This document shows positions 20,667 to 29,108 of a stretch of 64,000 bases of DNA, piece after piece; the first letter of the stretch is position 1; each line of letters starts with the position of its first letter. Made by a program: the position numbers and the translations under genes. The stretch comes from Achromobacter deleyi (GTDB lineage: Bacteria > Pseudomonadota > Gammaproteobacteria > Burkholderiales > Burkholderiaceae_B), in the NCBI RefSeq assembly GCF_902859705.1, contig NZ_CADIJO010000012.1:148417-212416 (forward strand), in the 5' to 3' direction. The notes under the pieces are model-generated. The model saw only the letters and a program-made list of their open reading frames with translations. It ran no database searches and was not told where the DNA came from.

Positions 20667-21863
20667 TCAAACAGAAGTATGTACAAAATGGGCAATGCGT
20701 TCGGCCGCCTGCACGCAATCGGCCAGCGGCGCCACCAGGGCCAGCCGGATGCGGCCCTGGCCCGGATTCACGCCGTGCGCGTCGCGAGCCAGATAGCTGC
20801 CCGGCAGCACGGTAACACCGGTACGGCCATAAAGGTCACGGGCAAACGCCGTATCGGACCCCGGCGTGGCCGCCCACAGGTAGAAAGACGCCTGCGGCCG
20901 GGACACATCCAGCACGTTCTGCAGGATGGGCAGCACGGCCTCGAATTTTTCCCGATACAGGCGCCGGTTGTCCTTGACGTGGGCCTCGTCCGTCCACGCC
21001 GCGATACTGGCGGCCGACACGATCGGGCTCATGGCGCTGCCATGATACGTGCGATACAGCAGGAAGCGGCCGATCAGCGCGGCGTCGCCCGCCACGAACC
21101 CCGACCGCAACCCCGGCACATTGGACCGCTTGGACAGGCTGGAGAACGCCACGAGGTTGCGGTAGTCGTTACGGCCCAGGCGGCGCGCCGCCTGCAGGCC
21201 GCCCAGCGGCGGATTGCCTTCGTCCAGGTAGATCTCGGAATAGCACTCGTCCGACGCGATCACGAAGCCGTAGCGGTCCGACAGGGCGAACAGGTCTTCC
21301 CATTCGTCCAGCGTCATCACGTTGCCGGCCGGGTTGCCCGGCGAGCACACGAACACCAGCCGCGTCTTTTTCCAGACCTCGTCCGGCACCTGGTTCCAGT
21401 TGCAGGCGAAATTGCGCAGCGCGTCCGCGTTGACGTAGTAGGGCGTGCCGCCGGCCAGCAGCGTCGCGCCCTCGTAGATCTGGTAGAACGGGTTGGGGCA
21501 GATCACCACCGACCCGGCCGACGGGTCGATCACCGTCTGGGTAAAGGCGAACAGCGCTTCGCGCGAACCCAGCGCCGGCAGCACCTGGGTGTCGGCGTCG
21601 GGCGCCGGAATGCTGTAGCGCCGCGCCAGCCACTCGGAAATCGCCCGGCGCAAGGCCGGGTCTCCCTTGGTCGACGGGTACACCGACAGCCCGCCCAGGT
21701 GGTCGCGGATGGCCTGCCCGACGCGCTCCGGCGCGGCGTGCTTGGGCTCGCCAATCGACAGGTTGATGGGCGTCAGGCCGTCCGGTTGCGAGCTGGCAGA
21801 AGCCAGCAAAGCCCGCAATTTTTCGAACGGGTAGGGGTGTAGAGCATCGAGGCGCGGATTCAT
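20667..21863 (-). CDS. dapC: Succinyldiaminopimelate aminotransferase
   Basis: Class I/II PLP aminotransferase that makes N-succinyl-DAP from the keto acid made by DapD. The PLP lysine is in FSSLSKRSNVPGLRSGF. Other landmarks are INLSIGEPKH, VICPNPFYQIYEGATLLAGG and FVCSPGNPAGNVMTLDEW. The order dapC-dapD-dapE supports the succinyl-DAP assignment over other aminotransferases. The start is the ATG at 21863 (MNPRLDALHPYPFEKL); the six codons upstream are not needed. First gene of the operon. Confidence 0.93.
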   Translation of the reverse strand: MNPRLDALHPYPFEKLRALLASASSQPDGLTPINLSIGEPKHAAPERVGQAIRDHLGGLSVYPSTKGDPALRRAISEWLARRYSIPAPDADTQVLPALGSREALFAFTQTVIDPSAGSVVICPNPFYQIYEGATLLAGGTPYYVNADALRNFACNWNQVPDEVWKKTRLVFVCSPGNPAGNVMTLDEWEDLFALSDRYGFVIASDECYSEIYLDEGNPPLGGLQAARRLGRNDYRNLVAFSSLSKRSNVPGLRSGFVAGDAALIGRFLLYRTYHGSAMSPIVSAASIAAWTDEAHVKDNRRLYREKFEAVLPILQNVLDVSRPQASFYLWAATPGSDTAFARDLYGRTGVTVLPGSYLARDAHGVNPGQGRIRLALVAPLADCVQAAERIAHFVHTSV

Positions 21864-21908
21864 GACGCAAGATTTTAACAAGCAAGCTACAATAGCGGGC
21901 TTGGCTTT

Positions 21909-21995
21909 GCGAAGGTGGCGAAATTGGTAGACGCACCAGGTTTAGGTCCTGACGCCGTAACAGGTGTAGGGGTTCGAGTCCCCTCCTTCGCACCA
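21909..21995 (+). tRNA. tRNA-Leu (anticodon UAG)
   Basis: 87 nt including the encoded CCA. Acceptor arms GCGAAGG and CCTTCGC pair perfectly. The D-arm contains AAATTGGTAGAC, the anticodon loop is TTTAGGT (anticodon TAG, reading CUN leucine codons). The long variable arm typical of leucine tRNA is followed by GGTTCGAGTCCC in the T-arm. A TACAAT -10-like hexamer lies at 21888-21893, divergent from dapC. Confidence 0.97.
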
Positions 21996-22092
21996 AACCC
22001 CTATTAGATGCTGTTTTGGCCCGGGTGGCACCCTGGCTGGGCAGTGTCTGCAAGACTGTTGCAACTGGCTTTCAGGCCGGGTTGCAGCGCGG

Positions 22093-22126
22093 AAACCCCC
22101 TTGGCAGGAATGCCTTGGGGGTTTTT
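22093..22126 (+). terminator. Intrinsic terminator downstream of tRNA-Leu
   Basis: CCCCC and GGGGG arms enclose an inner GGCA/TGCC stem with a two-base T-T internal loop and a GGAA tetraloop, followed by TTTTTGTTTT. It ends the tRNA transcript about 100 bp downstream. The region from here to 22253 shows no convincing gene. Confidence 0.8.
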
Positions 22127-22253
22127 GTTTTGGGCGGAGCTGGCTGGGGGCGGGGGCTACAGCAGGAAAGGGAGCAAAACGATGCCGTGGACTAGAACAA
22201 ACACGCCGAATAGAGCCATATCGTGTTCTCCCCAGGAAAATATCACTTGGCTG

Positions 22254-22574
22254 CTATAACCCTTGGCGTCTCGCCCTGCGCCAAAAGAGCAGGGCGGCCA
22301 GCGGGGTACACAGCAGGGCGCCGATAAGCAAGTCTCTGGGGGCCCGCAATCCGTCGAGCTCGTAGGCGATTCCCAGGAGAAACATCGTGGAACCTATGGC
22401 GGCCAATATCACCGCCAATAGATAGAGCACCTTGGAGAGGATTGCCGGAGTCTTGGAAATAACTCGGATTGTCTCCTTCTTGCGTTCCAGGCTGGCGATG
22501 GCGGCTTCCAGTTCAAGCCGGCGCTTCTTTTCTTCAAGCTGTTCGATTGTGTCTGGCATTGGGACGGCATTCAA
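22254..22574 (-). CDS. Small membrane protein with N-terminal coiled coil
   Basis: Up to 106 residues, not recognised. The N-terminal half is a charged heptad-like helix (TIEQLEEKKRRLELEAAIAS). Two predicted membrane helices follow (VLYLLAVILAAIGSTMFLLG and LLIGALLCTPLAALLFW), with a basic tail RRARRQ. A second in-frame ATG at 22559 gives MPDTIEQ... and may be the true start. Neither start has a clear ribosome-binding site. Base composition is lower in GC than the housekeeping genes around it. Confidence 0.55.
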   Translation of the reverse strand: MNAVPMPDTIEQLEEKKRRLELEAAIASLERKKETIRVISKTPAILSKVLYLLAVILAAIGSTMFLLGIAYELDGLRAPRDLLIGALLCTPLAALLFWRRARRQGL

Positions 22575-22675
22575 CGGGGGACTCAGAATTGTAGTCTGAT
22601 GATTTGTTTACTTGAAATAATAGTCAGCACCCTATTGTGAGTAAACCGCAGCCTGACACGCTATTCCTCGCCCTC

Positions 22676-23139
22676 TCACTCGGCAGTCGAGGCATGCTTT
22701 TTCAAGATCGGTGCCATCTTCGGCGACCAGCGATAGCCGCCCTGATAGGGCGTGGCATAACCCAGGACCGTGAGCTTTTCCAGCACCGTACGCATATGTG
22801 GCCCGGGATAAAAGGAGCAATCCAGCGAAAAGCTCAGTTTGTTGAAGTGAACGTCATGCCAGGAATACACGTACACGAAGTAATCGATCAGTTCGTCCAG
22901 TTTCTGCGCGTTGTGCCAGTGCCTGGCAGCCACAGCTGCGGCTTCATAGGGTTGGCAATTGAACCGGAATAGCGAGTAGTTGGGATAGCCGGAAATCGGG
23001 TCTTTTACCGGCTCGGCGATCTGCAGGCCATGCAGAATGCTGCATATCCATTCCCATGTGGATATGCTTTGGTTATAGAAAGCCAGGGTATCGAGATCCC
23101 ATGTTTCGTTTTCGGTGGAGCTTCAGCAATCAAGGTCAT
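22676..23139 (-). pseudogene. Probably frameshifted gene of unknown function
   Basis: On the minus strand one frame is open from 23122 to the stop at 22676 (148 codons) and reads as a plausible protein rich in Trp and Tyr (TWDLDTLAFYNQSISTWEW ... CSFYPGPHMRTVLEKLTVLG). No ATG begins it: the frame opens directly after an in-frame TGA at 23125-23123. An ATG at 23139 in the neighbouring frame gives MTLIAE. Adding one base near 23121 (GAAGC to GAAAGC) would join MTLIAE to SSTENETWD... as one 150-residue protein. If the frame is intact after all, a GTG at 22933 gives an 85-residue product. GC content is low for this chromosome. Confidence 0.5.
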
Positions 23140-23295
23140 CACCGTCAACGTCGGAAAGCCGTCGACGCTATCAACGCCGGGTGACGGGACGATGACCAAC
23201 TTTGCAGCAACAGTACGGCACCTGTTTAAGAAACCGTCCCCACAAGCCGTATTTATCCATAGCCCCGCATTTCGCGCTCAGCTTCAAAGGCAGCT

Positions 23296-26037
23296 ATGGC
23301 ACGCAGAAATTCCGACCTGGTACGTCATTCAATAGCAGCCGTCACGCTGGCCTGTGCCATCGACGGCATCGGCCCCGCCGACGCTCAATCCGTGACAAGC
23401 ACCGGCCAAATCACGCCAGGCCCGGTCCAGACGCCCAACTGGTCGGTCGGCGCGGACCTGATCGTGGGAAACACCGCGGCTGGCGCACTCACCATTGACG
23501 TAGGCGCTACGGTCGACAACAGCGACGCCTACATCGGCAACCAGACGGGCAGCGCGGGCACGGTGACCGTGTCGGGCAGCGATGGCAGCGGCCAGGCCTC
23601 GACCTGGACGAACGCCGGCACGATGCGCATCGGGGTGGAATCGGGCAGCAACGGAGCGCTCAATGTGCTGGGCGGTGGGGTGGTCAAAGGTGACTCGGCC
23701 ATCATCGGCGACGAGACCGGCGGCGTGGGCGTCGTGACGGTCTCGGGGACGGGGTCGACACTGACGCTTTCCACCGCTACGGCGTTCCAGATCGGCCGCG
23801 AGGGCCGCGGAACGCTCCTGATCAACGACGGGGCCGTCGTGCACAGCGGACAGGCCAGCCTCGGCCTGGGCGGCGGCGAAGGGCATGTCACGGTTGCTGG
23901 TGCGCGAACGGTCTGGGACCCGGTCGGCAATATCTATGTGGGCCTGGGCGGCACCGGTGAACTGCGGGTTCAGGATGGCGCCGCGGTCAGCACGGTCGGC
24001 CCGACGGGCCCCACGTCTGCCGCAAGCATTTACATCGGCTTGAGCGGCGGCAGCGTCGGCACGGTGACGGTATCCAGTGCGACCGCCGATACGTCCACGC
24101 TTAGCGCAAGCGACGGCATCGACGTCGGTCTGAGCGGCGACGGCACGCTGAACATCGAGAAGGGCGGCTGGGTGCGGACGAGCTTCGACACCTGGATGGC
24201 TCGCACGCCCACGGCCACGGGCACGCTGAACCTGAACGGCGATGCCAGCGGCCGCGGCGTGCTGGAAACGGGCGCTGTCGTCAAAGGGTTGGGCAACGTC
24301 ACCCTGAATCTGAACGGCGGCATCCTGCGTGCGAATCGCGACGAATCCGATTTTCTGAGCGGCTTTGCCACGCAGGCCGTGGGCGCCGGTGGCGCCTGGT
24401 TCGATACGAATACGCATGAGGTCGGCGTAGGCACCGCCTTTTCCGGCTCGTCCAGCTTGACGAAGCTGGGCGCGGGCACGTTGACGCTGACCGGCAACAG
24501 CACGGCATTCACGGGCAACACCGAGGTCCGTGCCGGAACGTTGCAAGTCGATGGCGTACTGGGCGGCTCGATGAACGTTCTGGCTGGCGCTCGGTTGACC
24601 GGTACGGGCCAGGTCGGCGCCACGGGCAACCGTGGCACGATCGCGCCGGGCCCGCGCAGCGGCTTCGGCACGCTGACGATTGCCGGCGACTATGGCGCCC
24701 AGGGCGGCAACCTTGAAATCAGGACGAAGCTGGGCGATGACAACTCGCCGACGGATCGATTGGTCATCACGGGGGGGACGTTCGGTACGACCCCCGTGAC
24801 CGTAACCAACGTCGGAGGCGAGGGCGCGCTGACCCAGCGCGGCATACAGGTGGTGCAGGTCAATGGCCTGTCGGCCGGGCAGTTCAACCTGGCCAATGGC
24901 GACTACGTCATCGCCGGCCAGCCGGCGTTGGTGGCCGGGGCCTACGGCTATGTATTGCAGAAGGACCCGGCCAACGGCAATTGGTATTTGCGTTCGTCAT
25001 TGACGCAAGTCGGCGCACCCGAAGCCGGTGTGCCGGGCGTTGGCGCACCGGAAGGCGGCAATGGCCCCTCCGGCGCGCCGGGGCCCTCCATGTACCAGCC
25101 CGGTGTGCCGGTGTACGAAGCCTACGCCAACACATTGCTGTCGTTGAGCCAGTTGCCCACCCTGCGTCAGCGCGTCGGAAACCGCCTCTACGATGCGGCG
25201 GACACGGGGCGCAATGGTGTGTGGGGCCGGGTGGAAAGCACGACCAGCCGCGCCAATCCCTCGGTGTCCAGCACGGGCCAGCACCAGAATACCGACAGCT
25301 GGAAGGCGCAGTTCGGCGTTGACCGGATACTGTCCGGCGAGCAAGGCGGTTCGCGTCTGGTCGGCGGGTTCAATGTGCACTACGGCACGGCCAAGACCCA
25401 CGTGTCGTCGCGCTATGGCGATGGCAGCATCGACACCACGGCCTACGGTCTGGGTCCGACGTTGACCTGGTACGGCAACGACGGCACGTACGTCGACACC
25501 CAGGCCCAGGTGACGTGGTTCAACAGCGACCTGAATTCCCGTCTGGCGGGCAAGCTGCGTGACGGCCAGAATGCGCGTAGCTATGGGCTCAGCGTCGAAG
25601 CGGGCAAGCCGTTCGCACTGAAGGAAGGGCTCGCGCTCATCCCGCAGGCCCAGCTGAGTTACGTGTCCACCCACTTCAGCCGCTTCAACGACAGATTCGA
25701 TGCACGGGTTGAAAGCGACAAGGGCGACAGCCTGCAGGGTCGTCTAGGCATTGCGCTGGACTACCAGCGCAACTGGCATGACGCCAGCGGAAAGGCGCGG
25801 CAAGCGAATGTCTACGGCGTTCTCAACGTGAAACGTGAATTCCTGGACGGAACTCGGGTGCAGGTATCGAGCGTGCCGGTCAGCAGCCGGATGGGTCGTA
25901 CCTGGGGCGGCATGGGGGTGGGGGCCAACTTCGGTTGGAACGAACGCTACGCGCTCTATGGCGAGGTGGGCGCCGATGCCGATTTCTCGGGCAGTTACGT
26001 CGTGACCGCAACGGCGGGTTTAAGGATCGCGTTCTAG
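23296..26037 (+). CDS. Classical (type Va) autotransporter with pertactin-like repeat passenger
   Basis: 913 residues. A signal peptide (IAAVTLACAIDGIGPADAQS) is followed by a long passenger built of IG-N-G-TVTVSG-type repeats (YIGNQTGSAGTVTVSGS, IIGDETGGVGVVTVSGT), as in beta-helix autotransporters. A passenger-associated repeat (LTKLGAGTLTLTGNSTAFTG) follows at about residue 395. A Pro/Gly-rich linker near residues 570-600 (GAPEAGVPGVGAPEGGNGPS) precedes a 12-strand beta-barrel translocator ending in Phe (TATAGLRIAF). It is therefore surface exposed or released. The host target or adhesin role is unknown. It stands alone in a low-GC accessory stretch. Confidence 0.92.
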   Translation: MARRNSDLVRHSIAAVTLACAIDGIGPADAQSVTSTGQITPGPVQTPNWSVGADLIVGNTAAGALTIDVGATVDNSDAYIGNQTGSAGTVTVSGSDGSGQASTWTNAGTMRIGVESGSNGALNVLGGGVVKGDSAIIGDETGGVGVVTVSGTGSTLTLSTATAFQIGREGRGTLLINDGAVVHSGQASLGLGGGEGHVTVAGARTVWDPVGNIYVGLGGTGELRVQDGAAVSTVGPTGPTSAASIYIGLSGGSVGTVTVSSATADTSTLSASDGIDVGLSGDGTLNIEKGGWVRTSFDTWMARTPTATGTLNLNGDASGRGVLETGAVVKGLGNVTLNLNGGILRANRDESDFLSGFATQAVGAGGAWFDTNTHEVGVGTAFSGSSSLTKLGAGTLTLTGNSTAFTGNTEVRAGTLQVDGVLGGSMNVLAGARLTGTGQVGATGNRGTIAPGPRSGFGTLTIAGDYGAQGGNLEIRTKLGDDNSPTDRLVITGGTFGTTPVTVTNVGGEGALTQRGIQVVQVNGLSAGQFNLANGDYVIAGQPALVAGAYGYVLQKDPANGNWYLRSSLTQVGAPEAGVPGVGAPEGGNGPSGAPGPSMYQPGVPVYEAYANTLLSLSQLPTLRQRVGNRLYDAADTGRNGVWGRVESTTSRANPSVSSTGQHQNTDSWKAQFGVDRILSGEQGGSRLVGGFNVHYGTAKTHVSSRYGDGSIDTTAYGLGPTLTWYGNDGTYVDTQAQVTWFNSDLNSRLAGKLRDGQNARSYGLSVEAGKPFALKEGLALIPQAQLSYVSTHFSRFNDRFDARVESDKGDSLQGRLGIALDYQRNWHDASGKARQANVYGVLNVKREFLDGTRVQVSSVPVSSRMGRTWGGMGVGANFGWNERYALYGEVGADADFSGSYVVTATAGLRIAF

Positions 26038-26146
26038 ATAGCCAAACTGGCTTTATTTGCAGTATCGGATAAGGTGGAGGCTGGCCAGCGGACCGATGCA
26101 AGCCGCCGGCGGCACATTGATCCCCACTTTATCGAGGTTTCACCGC

Positions 26147-26491
26147 ATGAGCGCCGCATCCGTTTTTGTCCTGTGCAGTTTCCTCACGCTGGCCGTCTTG
26201 ATGGTGATCGGCAAAGCAGTCAATTCAGCTGCGCGAGCGCCGCAGATGAACGGCGCGCGAGTCGCTTTCTGGACTTTGCTGATTGCCATGATCGCGATCC
26301 CGGTCGGCCTGCTGGGGTATTTCGAGCTATTCCAACCCAGCGCAGACCTGGAGCTTGCCTACGCCCGAGGCGGACTCGCTGGGGAAATCAGCTCGGGAAT
26401 ACTGCCGGCCGTGATCGTGGCGGGGATACTCTCGTTCTGGTTTTCACGTCGCCACGGAAAGAAGCGCAGAAAGACCGTGGCAAGTCAGTAG
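26147..26491 (+). CDS. Small inner-membrane protein, unknown function
   Basis: 114 residues with three predicted membrane helices (SVFVLCSFLTLAVLMVIG, AFWTLLIAMIAIPVGLLGYF, GILPAVIVAGILSFWF) and a basic C-terminal tail (SRRHGKKRRKT). The ATG at 26147 has a GAGG sequence 9 nt upstream. Not recognised. The last 7 bases overlap the end of the convergent small membrane gene. Confidence 0.65.
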   Translation: MSAASVFVLCSFLTLAVLMVIGKAVNSAARAPQMNGARVAFWTLLIAMIAIPVGLLGYFELFQPSADLELAYARGGLAGEISSGILPAVIVAGILSFWFSRRHGKKRRKTVASQ

Positions 26492-26697
26492 TGGCGCAAA
26501 TACAGCACAATTATCCATGCCGCCAGCACGCTGATCGCGATATGGGTTTGGAACCTGTGGCAATACAGCGCTTCTTTGGCGAAGGGCTGCCCGCGATTTT
26601 TGAAGTGATTCCGCGATAGCCTGACCAGATCGCTAATGGCGAGTATCAGGCAGGCCACTATGATGGCGATCAGTACCCAATAAAGCAAAACTCTCAT
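26485..26697 (-). CDS. Small two-helix membrane protein, unknown function
   Basis: 70 residues: an N-terminal helix (LLYWVLIAIIVACLILAI), a basic loop (RLSRNHFKNRGQPFAKE) and a C-terminal helix (HIAISVLAAWIIVLYL). A good Shine-Dalgarno (AGGAG) lies 9 nt before the ATG, which supports translation despite the small size. No family recognised. Confidence 0.6.
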   Translation of the reverse strand: MRVLLYWVLIAIIVACLILAISDLVRLSRNHFKNRGQPFAKEALYCHRFQTHIAISVLAAWIIVLYLRHY

Positions 26698-26728
26698 GGT
26701 TGCCCGCTCCTGGGGAATGCCACGTTAT

Positions 26729-26767
26729 TTTGGGAAAAAGGGTGCTGGGGCACCATTTTCTCCCAAA
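26729..26767. repeat. Imperfect inverted repeat between divergent small genes
   Basis: TTTGGGAAAAAGGGTGC and GCACCATTTTCTCCCAAA form a long, slightly interrupted stem with a TGGG loop. It lies in the 158-bp gap between the divergent genes starting at 26697 (minus) and 26856 (plus), so it may be an operator or a transcript hairpin. It has no T-run on either side. Confidence 0.5.
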
Positions 26768-26855
26768 CGGCGGTTCTCGGGTAGAGACACCTTTTATCCG
26801 CCCTCCAGGCTTGCTATAAAGACGGGTCAAGTCTGTTTTTTCGAGCGAGGGGTTA

Positions 26856-27125
26856 GTGTCGATTGAAACGCTCTGCCGCGGCGCTTTTGTGCTTGCGTGC
26901 GCCGTACTGGTGTCTGGATGTTCATCCCCTGCTTCGCCCTGGTCGTCGCCGAATCCAGGGCCGGTGATGGCCCCATCTTCTTCCCGGACTTCGCTCGAGT
27001 GCCGGGTTACCAACTGCCTGTACGACGGCAAGTACGAGCCGAACGAGCGCAGCTACGCCGAAGATGAAGCCAAGCGCTTGAACCGGGCCGAGCTGGACCG
27101 GCTGCGCCGCGCCATGGGTAACTGA
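26856..27125 (+). CDS. Small lipoprotein, unknown function
   Basis: 89 residues with a lipoprotein signal (FVLACAVLVSGC, lipobox LVSGC with C22). The mature part is short: a Ser/Pro linker, a cysteine pair in LECRVTNCLYDGKY and a helical acidic/basic C-terminus (YAEDEAKRLNRAELDRLR). The start is a GTG, well served by GAGCGAGGGG just upstream. No family recognised. A hairpin follows the stop codon. Confidence 0.75.
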   Translation: MSIETLCRGAFVLACAVLVSGCSSPASPWSSPNPGPVMAPSSSRTSLECRVTNCLYDGKYEPNERSYAEDEAKRLNRAELDRLRRAMGN

Positions 27126-27130
27126 CCAGA

Positions 27131-27166
27131 CGTTAAATGGCCCGCTGCATGGCGGGCCATTTAACG
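27131..27166. terminator. Perfect 15-bp hairpin between convergent lipoprotein genes
   Basis: CGTTAAATGGCCCGC and GCGGGCCATTTAACG pair perfectly around a 6-nt loop. It lies just after the stop of the upstream lipoprotein gene and 44 bp before the end of the convergent one. There is no long T-run, so it may act as a bidirectional terminator or only protect the 3' ends. Confidence 0.7.
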
Positions 27167-27209
27167 TGGGCTTACGCTCCCGCAAGGCGCGGGCGCGTTG
27201 AACGCCGCA

Positions 27210-27752
27210 TCACTTCAAGAGCTTCGGAAAGCCGGGATCACGCACAGCCTTCTTGATCAGTTCCTGCACGGCGCCCATGCCTGCCAGGGCAGTCTGAGTG
27301 CAGGCCGTCTCGCCGATGAAGCTGGTGGTGAACTTGTAGGTATCCTCCACCGACAGCGAACTGCCGTTGCTGGAAGTCAGCGTCATGGCGCTGACCCATT
27401 TGCCGCTGTTCGAGCTGAAATTGAGCTTGTCCAACGTGCCGGTGAGTTCGACCGGCGCGCTCTCTGCATAGATGTTCGCCATCAGCAGCTCGCTGATCAG
27501 CGCTTTGCGGACGTATTCGGAGTAGGGCTCGGCATTGGGCGTCTTGACGGGGCCGAACCCGCGGCAGGTGATCACGCCCGCCCGGCTTTGATCGCCCGGA
27601 CCATTGCCGAAAGCGCCGACCTTCACCTTGACTTCACCTACGGCACGCAGAGCCGATACCGTTTCGGCATCCGCCGAATAACGGGGGACTGCGAAGGTGG
27701 AGCAACCGCTGACAGCCAAGGCAAGGATTACGACGCCAGACAGCTTGAACAT
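27210..27752 (-). CDS. Lipoprotein, unknown function
   Basis: 180 residues with lipobox AVSGC (MFKLSGVVILALAVSGCSTF), so anchored in an envelope membrane. The mature protein alternates beta-type segments (GEVKVKVGAFG, KWVSAMTLTSSNGSSLSVED) and ends in an amphipathic helix (AVQELIKKAVRDPGF). The ATG at 27752 is preceded by GGAGAGAGG. Not recognised as a named family. It is the first of several minus-strand envelope genes in this accessory stretch. Confidence 0.78.
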   Translation of the reverse strand: MFKLSGVVILALAVSGCSTFAVPRYSADAETVSALRAVGEVKVKVGAFGNGPGDQSRAGVITCRGFGPVKTPNAEPYSEYVRKALISELLMANIYAESAPVELTGTLDKLNFSSNSGKWVSAMTLTSSNGSSLSVEDTYKFTTSFIGETACTQTALAGMGAVQELIKKAVRDPGFPKLLK

Positions 27753-27823
27753 ACCTCTCTCCCTTAATTGTTGGACTCGTTTTGTATCACAAAAAAACAA
27801 GTTCATAGCGAAAGAGGGGGCAT

Positions 27824-28432
27824 TCACCGAGAGGCCGGCATGGCTCTCAACTGAATCGCGAATGTGTCCTGTGGGTTGTTGAACGCAGCGGGCTTGTCGG
27901 CGCCGATATCGATCCGCGCGTGGTCTGCGTTGCGGTACGACGCGTTCGAGAAATGCTTGACGATCGTGCGCGAACTGGCGGCATCGGCCAGGCCGATCGC
28001 GGGGCTGAAATCCACCAGGCCGCGATGAAAGTCGGCGACCACGCCCGCCAGCGCCCAATGGCAGACCCCTTGGCCGAAATAATCTTCGTCGCGGAACGGG
28101 GCCAGAACGACCTCGGCACGGAAGGTGCCGTCCGCTTGGCGATCAAACGTGACTGGCACACGCTGTTCGGGCACGACGGTCGCGCCCGTCACGGGCGTCA
28201 ACGGCGTGCAGGCGGCATTGCTGACCCGGTAGTCGGCATGGCCGTCGACACGGTCGAACGGACCTGGCGCGCCCTCGACGGTGGCTATGATGCCGATGCG
28301 CCGCGACGTGTCGGGGTTGGGCTGGACGGCGACGCTGGACGTGGCCGCGGCGTATGCCGAATGAGCCAACCCCGAGATCATCGCAAAACCGGCGGCCAGG
28401 GGCAGGCAGGCCATCGCGCCAGCGCGTTTCAT
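27824..28432 (-). CDS. Exported protein, unknown function
   Basis: 202 residues from the ATG at 28432 with a clear signal peptide (MACLPLAAGFAMISGLAHSA). The mature part is about 175 residues and contains DYRVSNAACTPLTP and FGQGVCHWALAGVVADFHRG, whose cysteines may pair. An alternative GTG start at 28441 would overlap the upstream gene's stop (GTGA). The close coupling suggests co-expression with the Cys-rich exported protein upstream. No family assigned. Confidence 0.72.
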   Translation of the reverse strand: MKRAGAMACLPLAAGFAMISGLAHSAYAAATSSVAVQPNPDTSRRIGIIATVEGAPGPFDRVDGHADYRVSNAACTPLTPVTGATVVPEQRVPVTFDRQADGTFRAEVVLAPFRDEDYFGQGVCHWALAGVVADFHRGLVDFSPAIGLADAASSRTIVKHFSNASYRNADHARIDIGADKPAAFNNPQDTFAIQLRAMPASR

Positions 28433-28437
28433 CGCGT

Positions 28438-29028
28438 TCACTTGGCGGCCTTGGCAGGCACGGGCGCCAGCGTGTCGTACTGGTCGATCTGGCCCACGTC
28501 CACCCAGCCCGCGGCGCAGTCACCGGCATAGTCGCCATCTTTGCCCCGTTGGCATGCCTTGCCGCTTTGGGGCGTCTTCCATTGCACCGGCAGGTCGGCG
28601 TCCTTGCACAGGTCGTTGCCGCGGCATTCCGGCACGCTGGCGGTGGGCACGGCGATGACGTAGTGGCGCTGGGTCTCGCCCTTGCGCGCCATCGCGGGGA
28701 TGCACACGAACTGGCGGTCCTGCACGTGGGCCACGGGGTGGCCTTCGCCATCGATGCGGTCGTTCAGGTCCAGGCCGCCATCGGCCGCGATCGAGCCGAA
28801 CGCGGCGCCTTCGCCGCAGTTGCCGAAGTTCACGGAAAAGCCATCTGCGGTGCAGCTCGCGCCGCCGTAGCCGTCGGCACGGCACTCGATCTTCGAGGCG
28901 GGCGTCATGCGGGTGAGTTGGGCTTGGGCGGCGGCAACGGCGTTATCGCCAGCCGAAGCGGCCAAGGCCGTCGCGGCGCACAGGCTTGCGGCCAGGGCGG
29001 CCAGCAGATGGGGCAGGGAGATCTTCAT
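28438..29028 (-). CDS. Cysteine-rich exported protein, unknown function
   Basis: 196 residues with a signal peptide (LLAALAASLCAATALAASAG). The mature part holds at least eight cysteines (IECRADGYGGASC, VNFGNCGEG, QFVCIPA, PECRGNDLCKD, KACQRGKDGDYAGDC), suggesting a disulfide-stabilised periplasmic or secreted protein. AGGAAG lies just before the ATG at 29028. It overlaps or abuts the next exported-protein gene, so the two probably form an operon. The function is unknown. Confidence 0.75.
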   Translation of the reverse strand: MKISLPHLLAALAASLCAATALAASAGDNAVAAAQAQLTRMTPASKIECRADGYGGASCTADGFSVNFGNCGEGAAFGSIAADGGLDLNDRIDGEGHPVAHVQDRQFVCIPAMARKGETQRHYVIAVPTASVPECRGNDLCKDADLPVQWKTPQSGKACQRGKDGDYAGDCAAGWVDVGQIDQYDTLAPVPAKAAK

Positions 29029-29108
29029 GGGGCTTCCTGAGAAGGATCGGAGTGCGATGCAATCGGCGGGAATTGTAATGCCGGGACAAGAACGACGCGG
29101 TGTCCGTG

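Noticed and set aside
22008..22259. Plus-strand frame of 83 codons after the tRNA
   Set aside because: It runs through the terminator at 22093-22126 and its translation is Trp/Gly-rich without protein-like features.
23030..23335. Plus-strand frame of 101 codons upstream of the autotransporter
   Set aside because: Overlaps the better-supported minus-strand frame; its start lacks a ribosome-binding site and no features are seen.
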